A stretch of 64,000 nt of DNA from Streptomyces sp. NBC_00775 (GTDB taxonomy: Bacteria > Actinomycetota > Actinomycetes > Streptomycetales > Streptomycetaceae). The stretch covers positions 1,922,001 to 1,986,000 of the forward strand of contig NZ_CP108938.1 in the NCBI RefSeq assembly GCF_036347135.1. The letters run 5' to 3'. Made by a program: the position numbers and the translations under genes. How positions within the stretch are numbered: position 1 is the stretch's first letter; the number at the start of each line of letters is the position of its first letter. Below the pieces are notes generated by a model. It had not been told where the DNA came from. It saw only the letters and a list, made by a program, of their open reading frames with translations, and ran no database searches. Below, piece by piece: positions 53,281 through 62,107 of the stretch.

Positions 53281-54315
53281 TCAGCCCGCTGCGGGGGTGC
53301 CGATGGAGGCGCGTTCCTGCAGCGGCATGGGCACACGGTGTACGACTGCTTCGAGCGGTCCCTCGCCGAGGATCAACTCCACGGCAAGGCGGCCGAGTTG
53401 GTAGTGCGGCAGTTTCAGCGTGGTGAGCGCCGGGCGCAGTACGGACGCGATGTCCTGATCATCGAACGAGACCACCGATGCGTCGCCGGGCACCGACAGA
53501 CCCGCCTCGCCGAGCGCCTGGTAGGCGCCGAAGGAGACGCGGTCGGTCAGGCACACCAGCGCCCGGGGGCGGTGGCCTGCCGCGAGCAGGGCGGAGACCT
53601 CCCGGTGCCCGTCCCGCGTGTCCCAGTCGCACTCGACGACACCGTCCAGGCGGGCGCCGCCCGCCCGCAGGACCTCCTCCAGGCCGCGCATGCGCTCGTT
53701 GCCGGCGATGATCCCCTCGGGCGTGGCCGGGATGGCCTGGTGGCCGCCGATCGCCCAGATGCCCTCGGTATGACCAGCTGCGAGCAGGGCACGGGCCGCG
53801 TCCCGGCCGGCCTCGAGCTCGTCCGGGACGACGGACGGCGCGTCGAAGCCGGGCGCCAGGCAGTTCAACAGGACCACCCGGCGACCGAACAACTCCTTGG
53901 GCGGAGTCACATACCGAGTGAACATGGACGCGTAGATCACCGCGTCGACCTGGCGGTCCAGCAGCGCGTGGACCAGTGACGACTCGGCGGCGCGGTCGCC
54001 GCCCGCCTCCGTGATGAACAGCAGGTGGTCCCGCTCCCGGGCAGCCTCCAGCGCCCCGCGGATCACATCCCCCGCGAACGGTGTCGTGGTGATCTGGTCC
54101 GACACGAACCCGATGGTCTGGGTCGACTTCGTCCGCAGGCTGCGCGCGGTGACGTTGGGGCGATAGCCCAGCTCCCGGGCGGCCTCCAGGACACGTGCGC
54201 GGGAGGAGTCGGCGATGCGCATGTCGGTGCGGCCGGACAGGGCGAACGACGCGGTCGTCGGCGAGACGCCTGCCTTGCGGGCGACGTCGGCCATGGTCAC
54301 ACGACGTTCAGGCAT
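53281..54315 (-). CDS. LacI-family regulator of the fructan locus
   Basis: A 344-residue LacI repressor. HTH and hinge at residues 6-60 (VTMADVARKAGVSPTTASFALSG, RVLEAARELGYRPN), then the periplasmic-binding-protein-like sugar domain from about 65. The ATG at 54315 leads directly into the HTH; a start at 54351 is possible but lies in the operator. It is divergent from the GH32 gene at 54580 across 264 bases with two matching candidate operators. It likely senses a fructose-containing sugar. Confidence 0.92.
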   Translation of the reverse strand: MPERRVTMADVARKAGVSPTTASFALSGRTDMRIADSSRARVLEAARELGYRPNVTARSLRTKSTQTIGFVSDQITTTPFAGDVIRGALEAARERDHLLFITEAGGDRAAESSLVHALLDRQVDAVIYASMFTRYVTPPKELFGRRVVLLNCLAPGFDAPSVVPDELEAGRDAARALLAAGHTEGIWAIGGHQAIPATPEGIIAGNERMRGLEEVLRAGGARLDGVVECDWDTRDGHREVSALLAAGHRPRALVCLTDRVSFGAYQALGEAGLSVPGDASVVSFDDQDIASVLRPALTTLKLPHYQLGRLAVELILGEGPLEAVVHRVPMPLQERASIGTPAAG

Positions 54316-54333
54316 CAGCGGCTCAGCTCCGTT

Positions 54334-54349
54334 GTTAAATCGGATTAGC
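54334..54349. promoter_or_regulatory. Candidate LacI operator 1
   Basis: GTTAAATCGGATTAGC, 18 bases upstream of the LacI start. It shares GTTAAAYCG-RWTTRGC with operator 2. Confidence 0.6.
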
Positions 54350-54525
54350 AAGGTGTGACGAGACTGATGCGCTCTTCGCCCGGTGTCAACACCTCGGACA
54401 TATCAAGTAGAGATATGCCGACCTTATGTGACGTTTTGCGCGGCCTTCAGGTAACGCCCAGGTAAATCGGCATGCGTTAGCTCTTGCTTTAGCAGGAGCG
54501 GCGCGCGAACGATGCCGAGCCACCG

Positions 54526-54541
54526 GTTAAACCGATTTGGC
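54526..54541. promoter_or_regulatory. Candidate LacI operator 2
   Basis: GTTAAACCGATTTGGC, 38 bases upstream of the first large GH32 gene. It resembles LacI-family sites with a central CG and AT-rich flanks and matches operator 1 in 12 of 16 bases. Confidence 0.65.
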
Positions 54542-54579
54542 AGGGCGTCAGACCTGTCGCGCACCCTCAGGAGTCAGCC

Positions 54580-57513
54580 ATGAGGAGAAGAACAGCCCTC
54601 AGTGTCGTATCGGCTGCCGTCGGCGGCGCCATCGTTCCCCTCGCGTTCGTTCCCGCACCGGCAGCCGCCCAGGAGCGGCGCAGCCCTCAAAGCCCCACCG
54701 CCCGCTGGGACTTCGACGAGCGCACCGGCACGGTCACCCGCGAGGCGGTCTCCGGCACCGCCGACCCCATCGGTTACGTCTTCGACGACGCCCGCTACAA
54801 GCCCGACGGCGATCCCGTACGGCGCCGCGGAGTGCGCGGCCGGGCACTGTATTTCGACGGCTACTCGACCGTCGTCACCGCCGACGGCCCCGGCAAGCTC
54901 GACCCCGCCGGGGGCTTCACGCTCGACGCGTGGATCGCCCCCTACGCCTACGAGCAAGGCATCGACGGCAAACCCCAGGCCCTGGTCAACCAGCACAACC
55001 CGGACGCGAAGACCGGATTCCTGCTCGGCCTGCGCCGCTTCGGTCAGATCGTCTTCCAACTCGGCTTCGGAACCGACCTGATCGAGGTCAAGGGAGCCTC
55101 GGACCAGCCTGCCGTCAAGGGCCGGTGGACGCACCTCGCGGCCACCTACGACCCGGCCGCCCGGCAACTGCGCCTCTACCGCGACGGCCGGCTGATCGGC
55201 ACCGCCACCACCCCGGACAAGGCCCCCGTACTGGCCTCGGACGAGCCGCTGCTCATCGGGCTGCACAACACACCCACGCTGCTCAACGGCGAGTTCCACG
55301 CCAACATGTACATCGGCCTGATGGACAGCCTCGCGATCCGCCCGGGCACCCTGGACGATACGGCGGCGCACAAGGAGCACGCCGACACCATCGCGGCTCT
55401 CCCCGGCCATCGCGTGCCCCGGCCGGACCTGGCCCAGCAGCGGGCCCGCTACGACGGCGACCGCCACCGCCCCCAGTTCCACCTGCTGCCGCCCTGGCAC
55501 TGGATGAACGAGCCGCACGCGCCCGTGTACTTCAAGGGCAAGTACCACATCTTCTACCAGCACGATCCGTTCGGCCCGTACTGGGGCCAGATCCACTGGG
55601 GGCACGCGGTCAGCACCGACATGGTGCACTGGCGAGACCAGCCCATAGCCCTCGCCCCCGCCGCGGACTCGGTCGCACCGGACGGCTGCTGGTCGGGCTC
55701 GGCCCACGTCGACGGCGACCGCGGCCCCGTGCTCTTCTTCACCGGCGGCGACGACCGGCTGCCCTACCGCCAGCGCACCGGGCTCGCCGTGTCCTCCTAC
55801 CCGACCGACGGCGACACGGACCTGCCCACCTGGACCATGAAGTCCGAGCCGGTCACCGAAGCCCCGGCCGCCCTCCCGGCGGGCCCCGGCACCGCGTGGG
55901 CGGAGAACTTCCGCGACCCGTTCGTCTGGGAGGAGGACGGCGTCTGGTACCAGCTGACGGGCAGCGGAATCGTCGACTACGACGGCACACAGGTCACCAA
56001 GAAGTACGGCGGCACCGCGCTCGTCCACACCGCCCGCCGACCCGAGGGCCCCTGGACGTACCAAGGCCCCCTGCACTGGAACGATCTCACCAAGGTGCCC
56101 GAGCCCGGCGAGGCGTGGGAACTGCCGGTCCTCCTCCCGCTCCCCGGACCCACGGGCAAGCGCACCGGCAAGCACATCCTGCTGGTCAGCCCCTGGTGGG
56201 AGGCGTTCAACTCCAACGCCGTCAAGCACACGTACTACTGGATCGGCACCTTCGACAAGGACGCGTGCCGCTTCGTGCCCGACCACGAAAAGCCCCGCGA
56301 GTTCGATTTCGGCGAGCACTTCACCGGCCCGTCCGGCTTCGTCACTCCCGACGGCCGGTCCGTGCTCTTCAGCATCACCCAGGACCGCCGCAGCGAACAG
56401 CAGCACGCCCAGGCCGGCTGGGCGCACAACGCCGGAATGCCCGTCAGCGTCTCGCTTCGCCAGGACGGCGCCCTCGGCGTCGAACCGATCGCCGAAGCGG
56501 CCACCCTGCGGGGCCGACGACTCGCCAAGATTCGCCAGACCTCGGTGAAGGACGCGAACCGCCAACTCGCCGACGTCTCTGGCGACCTGCTGGACATCGA
56601 AGCCGTCATCGAGCCGCGCGACGCCACAACCATCACCCTGACCGTTCGGGCCAGCGACGACGGCAGCGAGCAGACACTGCTCTCCTACGACACGACCAAG
56701 CGGCGCTTCTCCATCGACCGCAGCCGCTCCAGCCTCGACCCGGACGTACGCAAGAGTGCCCACGGAGGGACCGTGGAACTCGACGGCAGCCGACTGACGC
56801 TGAGGGTCCTGCTCGACCGCTCCATGCTGGAGGCGTACATCAACGGCACCAACAGCCTGACCAGCCGCGTCTACCCGACGCAAAAGGACGCCACCGGCTT
56901 GCGGCTGACCAGTGAGGGCGGCGCCGCCCGGGTCGTGTCCCTGGACGTCTGGCGCATGAACGGCGCCTACGACACGTCTGTCGCCCCCGCCGCCTACGAC
57001 CCGCCGCGTCCGAAGGACGTCGACGCCCTCCCCAACCACGACTTCGCCACCGGGGACCTCACCGGATGGACCGTCGTCTCGGGCACCACCTTCAGCGACG
57101 CCAGCGTGACCACCCGCACCGACTGGGGCTGGGGCGGACCGTTCTACCAGGCCGAGACCGAAGACGACGCGACCGGCCACCACCTGTGGGGCTACAACCC
57201 GGACGCAGGCGGCGACGACGCGGTCGGCGTCCTCCGCTCCGACACCGTCACCCTCGGCGGAGACGGCGTCGTCGATCTGCTCGTATCCGGCGGCAACGAC
57301 CTCGACCGACTCTACGCGGCCGTCGTCCGAGCCGACGACGGCAAGGTGCTGGCCAAGGCCACCGGTCGTGGTGGCGAGCAGTACCGCCGAGTCGCCTTCG
57401 ACCTGTCCGCCCACATCGGTGAGCGGATCTACGTCGAGGTCGTCGACAAGGCGACGGGCGGCTGGGGCCACATCAACGTCGACGACGTCAACGTGCCCGT
57501 CCAACGCCCCTGA
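54580..57513 (+). CDS. Secreted multimodular GH32 protein A: LamG-like, GH32, C-terminal carbohydrate-binding-like module
   Basis: A 977-residue exported enzyme. Tat-type signal MRRRTALSVVSAAVGGAIV with AAAQ near residue 35. A LamG/concanavalin-like jellyroll (about 40-275: ARWDFDERTG, FTLDAWIAPY, DGKPQALVNQHN). GH32 propeller and sandwich (about 295-800). A C-terminal module (about 825-977: NHDFATGDLTGWT, GWGHINVDDV) is shared with protein B. At the nucleophile place the motif reads HWMNEPHAP, so Glu311 replaces the usual Asp. The other two residues fit: Asp446 in NFRDPFVW and Glu514 in AWELPVLLPL. It probably acts on extracellular levan or inulin-type fructan. The start has agccatg after a weak site; an earlier open frame is not family-like. 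Confidence 0.9.
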   Translation: MRRRTALSVVSAAVGGAIVPLAFVPAPAAAQERRSPQSPTARWDFDERTGTVTREAVSGTADPIGYVFDDARYKPDGDPVRRRGVRGRALYFDGYSTVVTADGPGKLDPAGGFTLDAWIAPYAYEQGIDGKPQALVNQHNPDAKTGFLLGLRRFGQIVFQLGFGTDLIEVKGASDQPAVKGRWTHLAATYDPAARQLRLYRDGRLIGTATTPDKAPVLASDEPLLIGLHNTPTLLNGEFHANMYIGLMDSLAIRPGTLDDTAAHKEHADTIAALPGHRVPRPDLAQQRARYDGDRHRPQFHLLPPWHWMNEPHAPVYFKGKYHIFYQHDPFGPYWGQIHWGHAVSTDMVHWRDQPIALAPAADSVAPDGCWSGSAHVDGDRGPVLFFTGGDDRLPYRQRTGLAVSSYPTDGDTDLPTWTMKSEPVTEAPAALPAGPGTAWAENFRDPFVWEEDGVWYQLTGSGIVDYDGTQVTKKYGGTALVHTARRPEGPWTYQGPLHWNDLTKVPEPGEAWELPVLLPLPGPTGKRTGKHILLVSPWWEAFNSNAVKHTYYWIGTFDKDACRFVPDHEKPREFDFGEHFTGPSGFVTPDGRSVLFSITQDRRSEQQHAQAGWAHNAGMPVSVSLRQDGALGVEPIAEAATLRGRRLAKIRQTSVKDANRQLADVSGDLLDIEAVIEPRDATTITLTVRASDDGSEQTLLSYDTTKRRFSIDRSRSSLDPDVRKSAHGGTVELDGSRLTLRVLLDRSMLEAYINGTNSLTSRVYPTQKDATGLRLTSEGGAARVVSLDVWRMNGAYDTSVAPAAYDPPRPKDVDALPNHDFATGDLTGWTVVSGTTFSDASVTTRTDWGWGGPFYQAETEDDATGHHLWGYNPDAGGDDAVGVLRSDTVTLGGDGVVDLLVSGGNDLDRLYAAVVRADDGKVLAKATGRGGEQYRRVAFDLSAHIGERIYVEVVDKATGGWGHINVDDVNVPVQRP

Positions 57514-57619
57514 CCACCGGCACACCCTGTTCCACGCTCTCGAGGCCGTGTCGTGGGCCCGCACTCAACCACGCGAACCAGCCTGCTCAACAAACCTCAA
57601 CACCCCATCGGAGGTCTGC

Positions 57620-60511
57620 ATGCGAACGCGCTCACCAGCGATATCCGGGACAGGATCCCCGGGCAGCCTGCTACGCATACTGCTCGCACTCGTGGTCTGT
57701 CTCGGCCTGACAACGCCCCTCATGTCGCAGCCGGCCAGCGCGAGTGAGAGCACCCTGTCCAACCCCGGCTTCGAGACAGGCGACCTGAGCGGTTGGACCG
57801 CCACAGGCACGGCCTTCAACGGATCCGTCACCGACCAGCCGGGCTGGGGGTGGGGCTGCTGCTTCAACCACCAGGGCACCTACCACCTGTGGGGATTCGC
57901 GGGCGGCGGCGACGCCCCCACGGGTACCGTCACCTCCGAGCCGTTCACCCTGACCGGCACGGGAATGGTCAGCGTTCTGGTTTCCGGCGGCCGCAACGAC
58001 GACCAGCTCTACGTCGCCCTGACGACCCTGGACGGCACCATCCTGCACAAGGCCACCGGAACCGACGACGAGGCGTACCGCCGCGTCACCTGGGACGCGC
58101 GCGAGCACCTGGGTGAGCAGCTGCGCATCACTGCGGTCGACCAGGCCACCGGCGGCTGGGGACACATCAACCTGGACGACGTGAGAGTCGGTCTGGACAA
58201 GGCGCCGGATCCGGGCCTCGAGGGACTGGCCACCTATTGGGACTTCTCCGAGGGCCAGGGCACCGCAACCACGGAGCGTGTCAGCCAGAGCGCGGACCCC
58301 ATCAGCTACGTCTTCAACAACGCGGTCTACAAGCCGAACAGCGACCCGCTGTGGCGTCCCAAGCGACAGGAGGACGGCGTTCTCTCCGGCGCCCTTCTCT
58401 TCGACGGGTACTCCACCTGGGTCACCCGCGCCGCATCGCAGACCCAGATCCCGACGGACGGCATGACCGTCGAAGCCTGGGTCGCACCGCGCGCCTTCGA
58501 ATGGGGCGACGAAGGCAAGCCCTCGGCGGTCGTCAACCAGCAGGACAAGGCAGCACACCGAGGGTTCTCGCTCGGCGTCGGCCGGCACGGCGTGTGGCAA
58601 TTCGGCATCGGCACCGGTGACGCCTGGTACGAGACGGCGGTCCCCCAATCGGCAGCTCTGGCCGCAGGCAAGTGGGCGCACCTCGCGGGCGTCTTCGCAC
58701 CGAGCGAAGGCACGATCACGCTGTACGTGAACGGCGCGCAGGTCGCCCAGACCGCCATCCCCACCACGGCCCGCCTGGCCAAGGCCGACGTTCCACTGCT
58801 CATCGGCCGCCACAACCAGCCCGCGATCATCAACGGCACCTTTGCCGTGAACATGTTCAATGGCCTGATCGACGAGGTGAAGGTCCACACCAGCGCGCTC
58901 ACCTCGGAGTCCGTGAGGGCCAGCCACGAGCACGATGTACAGACATTCGCCGGGGGCAGCATCCCCGAGGCCCGTATGGCCATGGATCGCTCACGCTACG
59001 ACGGCGACCGCTACCGCCCGGGCTACCACTTCACGGCCCCCAACCACTGGATGAACGAGCCGCACGCCCCCATCCAGGTCAACGGCAAGTACCACCTCTT
59101 CTACCAGCACAACTCCCACGGTCCCTACTGGCACAACATCAGTTGGGGGCATGCGGTCAGCGAGGATCTGGTGCACTGGCGCGACCTGCCCGTCGCTCTC
59201 GCGCCCACCGCAGGAAGCGTGGCGCCCGACGGTGTCTGGTCCGGTGGCTCGACCCTCGACGAGAACGGCGTCCCCGTCCTGCTGTTCACGGCCGGCAACG
59301 ATTCCCAGCGCCCCAACCAAGCGGTCGGACTCGCGCGCCCTGTCGACCCCAGCGACCCGGACCTGGTCGAGTGGAAGATGTACCCGACCTTGGTGACCAG
59401 CCAGACCGCCGATCTGGACGTCGGTGCCGGACGGAAGGTCCGCTTCGGAGACTTCCGCGACCCGTCCGTGTGGAAGGAGGGCGACACCTGGTTCCAGTTG
59501 GTCGGCTCGGGAGTCCAGACCACCTCGGGGCAAAACGTCGGCGGCACGGCGCTTCTCTACACCTCCAAGAACCTCACCGACTGGACCTACTCGGGGCCTC
59601 TGATGGTCGGTGACGTGGCGGCCCACCCCAAGACCGGCCAGGTCTGGGAGCTTCCCACCTTCCTGCCCATCGGCAAGGACGCCCAGGGCCGCCAGCGACG
59701 GGCGCTGCTCGTCAACCCGGCCTTCCCCGACGGCCCCGGCGAGTACAGCAGCAAGTACGTCTACTACTGGGTCGGTACCTGGGACGCCCAGGCGCGCCGC
59801 TGGACGCCCGACACCACCGAGCCCAGGCTGCTCGACTACGGCGATCACTTCACCGGGCCCAGCGGCACGGTCGACGACAAGGGGCGCTCCCTCGTCTTCA
59901 GCATCGCGCAGGACCGGCGCACCGAGCGCGCCCACTACGACGCCGGCTGGGCCCACAACGCCGGACTCCCCATCCAACTGTCCATGCGCCCTGACGGAGA
60001 CCTCGGATTCAGCCCCGTCGAGGAGGTCTCCCGGCTTCACGTGGGCGAACCGCTCCTGGACATCAGCGAACAGACCTCTGTCGCCGACGCCAATGCGCGC
60101 CTGGCCGACATCAAGGGGGACATGCTCCACATCAAGCTGACCCTGGAACGGGGCAGCGCCGACACCTTCGGACTCGATGTGCTCCGCAGCCCCGGGGACG
60201 AAGAGCGGACCCGCCTGTTCTACGACGCCCCAGCCGGACAACTGGGTGTCGACCGAACACGATCCGGAAACAACTCCAGCGTCGACGCCGACCTCGGCAT
60301 CCAGAAAGGCCCGCTGACGCTCTCCAACGGAGAGTTGTCACTGGATGTGTTCCTGGACCGCTCGATGATCGAGGCATACGCGAACTCGCACAAGTCCATC
60401 ACCACCCGCGCCTACCCCTTCCGGCAGGACTCCCTCGGCCTGCGGCTCTTCGGCGACGGCACTGTTGTCAAGTCCATGACCGTCTGGAAGATGGGCAAGC
60501 TGACCGACTGA
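57620..60511 (+). CDS. Secreted multimodular GH32 protein B: N-terminal binding-like module, LamG-like, GH32
   Basis: A 963-residue exported protein. Sec signal around LLRILLALVVCLGLTTPLMSQPASA (residues 16-40). A module at about 45-195 (SNPGFETGDLSGWTATG, GWGHINLDDVRVG) matches the C-terminal module of protein A. A LamG-like domain (about 205-440) and GH32 (about 465-963) follow. The order is therefore permuted relative to A. The nucleophile place reads HWMNEPHAP with Glu480; Asp614 (FRDPSVW) and Glu677 (VWELPTFLPI) fit GH32. ATG 57620 follows cggaggtctgc. 106 bases after A and likely in the same transcript. Confidence 0.9.
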   Translation: MRTRSPAISGTGSPGSLLRILLALVVCLGLTTPLMSQPASASESTLSNPGFETGDLSGWTATGTAFNGSVTDQPGWGWGCCFNHQGTYHLWGFAGGGDAPTGTVTSEPFTLTGTGMVSVLVSGGRNDDQLYVALTTLDGTILHKATGTDDEAYRRVTWDAREHLGEQLRITAVDQATGGWGHINLDDVRVGLDKAPDPGLEGLATYWDFSEGQGTATTERVSQSADPISYVFNNAVYKPNSDPLWRPKRQEDGVLSGALLFDGYSTWVTRAASQTQIPTDGMTVEAWVAPRAFEWGDEGKPSAVVNQQDKAAHRGFSLGVGRHGVWQFGIGTGDAWYETAVPQSAALAAGKWAHLAGVFAPSEGTITLYVNGAQVAQTAIPTTARLAKADVPLLIGRHNQPAIINGTFAVNMFNGLIDEVKVHTSALTSESVRASHEHDVQTFAGGSIPEARMAMDRSRYDGDRYRPGYHFTAPNHWMNEPHAPIQVNGKYHLFYQHNSHGPYWHNISWGHAVSEDLVHWRDLPVALAPTAGSVAPDGVWSGGSTLDENGVPVLLFTAGNDSQRPNQAVGLARPVDPSDPDLVEWKMYPTLVTSQTADLDVGAGRKVRFGDFRDPSVWKEGDTWFQLVGSGVQTTSGQNVGGTALLYTSKNLTDWTYSGPLMVGDVAAHPKTGQVWELPTFLPIGKDAQGRQRRALLVNPAFPDGPGEYSSKYVYYWVGTWDAQARRWTPDTTEPRLLDYGDHFTGPSGTVDDKGRSLVFSIAQDRRTERAHYDAGWAHNAGLPIQLSMRPDGDLGFSPVEEVSRLHVGEPLLDISEQTSVADANARLADIKGDMLHIKLTLERGSADTFGLDVLRSPGDEERTRLFYDAPAGQLGVDRTRSGNNSSVDADLGIQKGPLTLSNGELSLDVFLDRSMIEAYANSHKSITTRAYPFRQDSLGLRLFGDGTVVKSMTVWKMGKLTD

Positions 60512-60512
60512 C

Positions 60513-61997
60513 TCAGAAGCCGTATCTCAACCGATCTTGGAACGTGTGGATCGAACGGAGTTCCTGGTCGGGTGATCTTCCGACGGTACGCGTATGCAGG
60601 CAGGGCCTCACGGTAGCTCGGGGGTGCGATCCCATTCCGAGCGGTTCCCGGAGGCCCTGTTGTCGTTGTTGTACGCGCTCGAGCCCGTTGACTTCAACTC
60701 GCCCGCCGCGTCGTGTGATTGCCTCGCGCACGTGTACGGCAACGCGGCCGATCGTCCCGATCGGGTGCGCCGGTATCCGTCGGACATGTCGGACGCGGAG
60801 TGGGCAGCCATCCGGCCGTTGTTGCCGGTGCCGGCCTGGCTTCAGGGGCGGGGCGGCCGGCCTGAGGGCTACTGTCACCGGCAGCTGCTGTACGCGATCC
60901 GCTATCCGATCGCGGGCGGGATCACGTGGCGGGCGATGCCAGTTCGGCGAGGGACGCCCGGTCGGGGTCAGCGCGTCCAGTCCGAGAACGTCCATGGCCA
61001 GCTCGGTGGCCTGCTGGTGGTACTCGCTCCAGAGCAGCTTGAACGCGGCGGCGGCGGGACCGGGTTCCTCTCCGGCGATCAGTGTGGCGGCGGTGCGCAG
61101 CCCGTGGCAGCGCAGTTGCTCGACCTGGATGTGACACCAGGCGATCCGGCGGCGGATGTCCGGGTCGTGGTGCAGCCCACGCTCGCGGGTCAACTCGATC
61201 AGCCGCTCCAGTTCGTTGCGGAAGCGGATCGGAGCCCTGAGCGCGGTCGCGCCGCGCTCGAAGCCCAGCAGCGTCATCGCAACCGCCCAGCCGCGGTCGA
61301 CTTCTCCCACGACCAGGCCGAGTTCGGTGGTCGCGTCGTCGAAGAAGATCTCGTTGAAGTCCGCCTCGCCGGTGAGGTTGCGGATCGGGCGGATGTCGAT
61401 GCCGGGCTGGTCCAAGGGGACGAGAAGCATGCTGATGCCGCGGTGTGCCGGGGCGTCGGGGTTGGTCCGGGCCAGGACGAACGCCCAATTCGCCTTGTGT
61501 GCACCGGAGGACCACAGCTTCTGCCCGTTCAATACCCACTGGTCGCCATGCCGTTCGGCCCGCAGGGAGAGCGAAGCGAGGTCCGAGCCGGCGCCCGGCT
61601 CGGAGAAGCCCTGCGCGAAGACGTACTCGCCGGACGCGATCCTCGGCAGAAAGCGGCGCAACAGGTTCGGGTCGCTCCAGCGCAGCATGGTGTTGCCGAG
61701 CATGGTGATGCCGAAATCGTCGTTGTCCGAGCCGGACGGGACGCCGGCCGCAGTCAACTCCTCAATGACGACGGCCAGTTCCGCTGGCCCGAGGCCGGCG
61801 CCGCCGTACTCCCGCGGCCATGCCGGGGCAACCCAGCCGCGCTCGGCCAGCGCGGCCCGCGTCTTCTCCTGAAACGTGTCGCGCTCGATCGGGTCCAGGG
61901 CGCCGATGCCCTGCCAGTCCGACGGGACCAGGTCCGCGACGAATGCCTGCACCGAAGCGCGGAAGCTGTCGGCCGGCTCGCTGCCCTGCGGTTCCAC
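60513..61997 (-). CDS. Acyl-CoA dehydrogenase with C-terminus lost to an IS5 fragment
   Basis: A flavoprotein that desaturates acyl-CoA. From the GTG at 61997 (CAGGAGG upstream) it matches acyl-CoA dehydrogenases: FVFAQGFSEPGAGSDLASL-type FAD site (seen as AQGFSEPGAGSDL), LNGQKLWSSGAHKANW, and a C-terminal helical part to about residue 350 (ELAMDVLGLDAL). At about 60940 the sequence turns into the antisense of an IS5 transposase fragment and the frame runs on to 60513 through foreign sequence. About 60 residues, including the Q-R-N-x-I-x-E-R-V-L-G end, are missing, so activity is doubtful. The pair with the divergent dehydrogenase-like gene at 62108 is typical of heteromeric actinobacterial enzymes. 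Confidence 0.7.
   Translation of the reverse strand: MEPQGSEPADSFRASVQAFVADLVPSDWQGIGALDPIERDTFQEKTRAALAERGWVAPAWPREYGGAGLGPAELAVVIEELTAAGVPSGSDNDDFGITMLGNTMLRWSDPNLLRRFLPRIASGEYVFAQGFSEPGAGSDLASLSLRAERHGDQWVLNGQKLWSSGAHKANWAFVLARTNPDAPAHRGISMLLVPLDQPGIDIRPIRNLTGEADFNEIFFDDATTELGLVVGEVDRGWAVAMTLLGFERGATALRAPIRFRNELERLIELTRERGLHHDPDIRRRIAWCHIQVEQLRCHGLRTAATLIAGEEPGPAAAAFKLLWSEYHQQATELAMDVLGLDALTPTGRPSPNWHRPPRDPARDRIADRVQQLPVTVALRPAAPPLKPGRHRQQRPDGCPLRVRHVRRIPAHPIGTIGRVAVHVREAITRRGGRVEVNGLERVQQRQQGLREPLGMGSHPRATVRPCLHTRTVGRSPDQELRSIHTFQDRLRYGF
60786..60941 (+). pseudogene. IS5-family transposase N-terminal fragment that cuts the acyl-CoA dehydrogenase
   Basis: Plus-strand reading gives MSDAEWAAIRPLLPVPAWLQ, GRGGRPEGYCHRQLLYAIRY and AGGITWRAMP, the N-terminus of an IS5-group transposase. 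It then runs directly into the antisense of the dehydrogenase at about 60940. The fragment explains the loss of the enzyme's C-terminus. Confidence 0.7.
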
Positions 61998-62107
61998 CAA
62001 GACCTCCTGGTGTGATCGGTAAGCGAATGACCAGAACAGTTGCGTAGATAGACTCACTAGTCAATGCTGGGCGCCATGGATCTCCCCCCGACGTGAGGAG
62101 GACGTCG

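Noticed and set aside
54574..57564. A 996-codon minus-strand frame opposite GH32 protein A
   Set aside because: Antisense of a clear Tat-exported GH32 gene. Its Val/Gly/Asp-rich composition is typical of a shadow frame.
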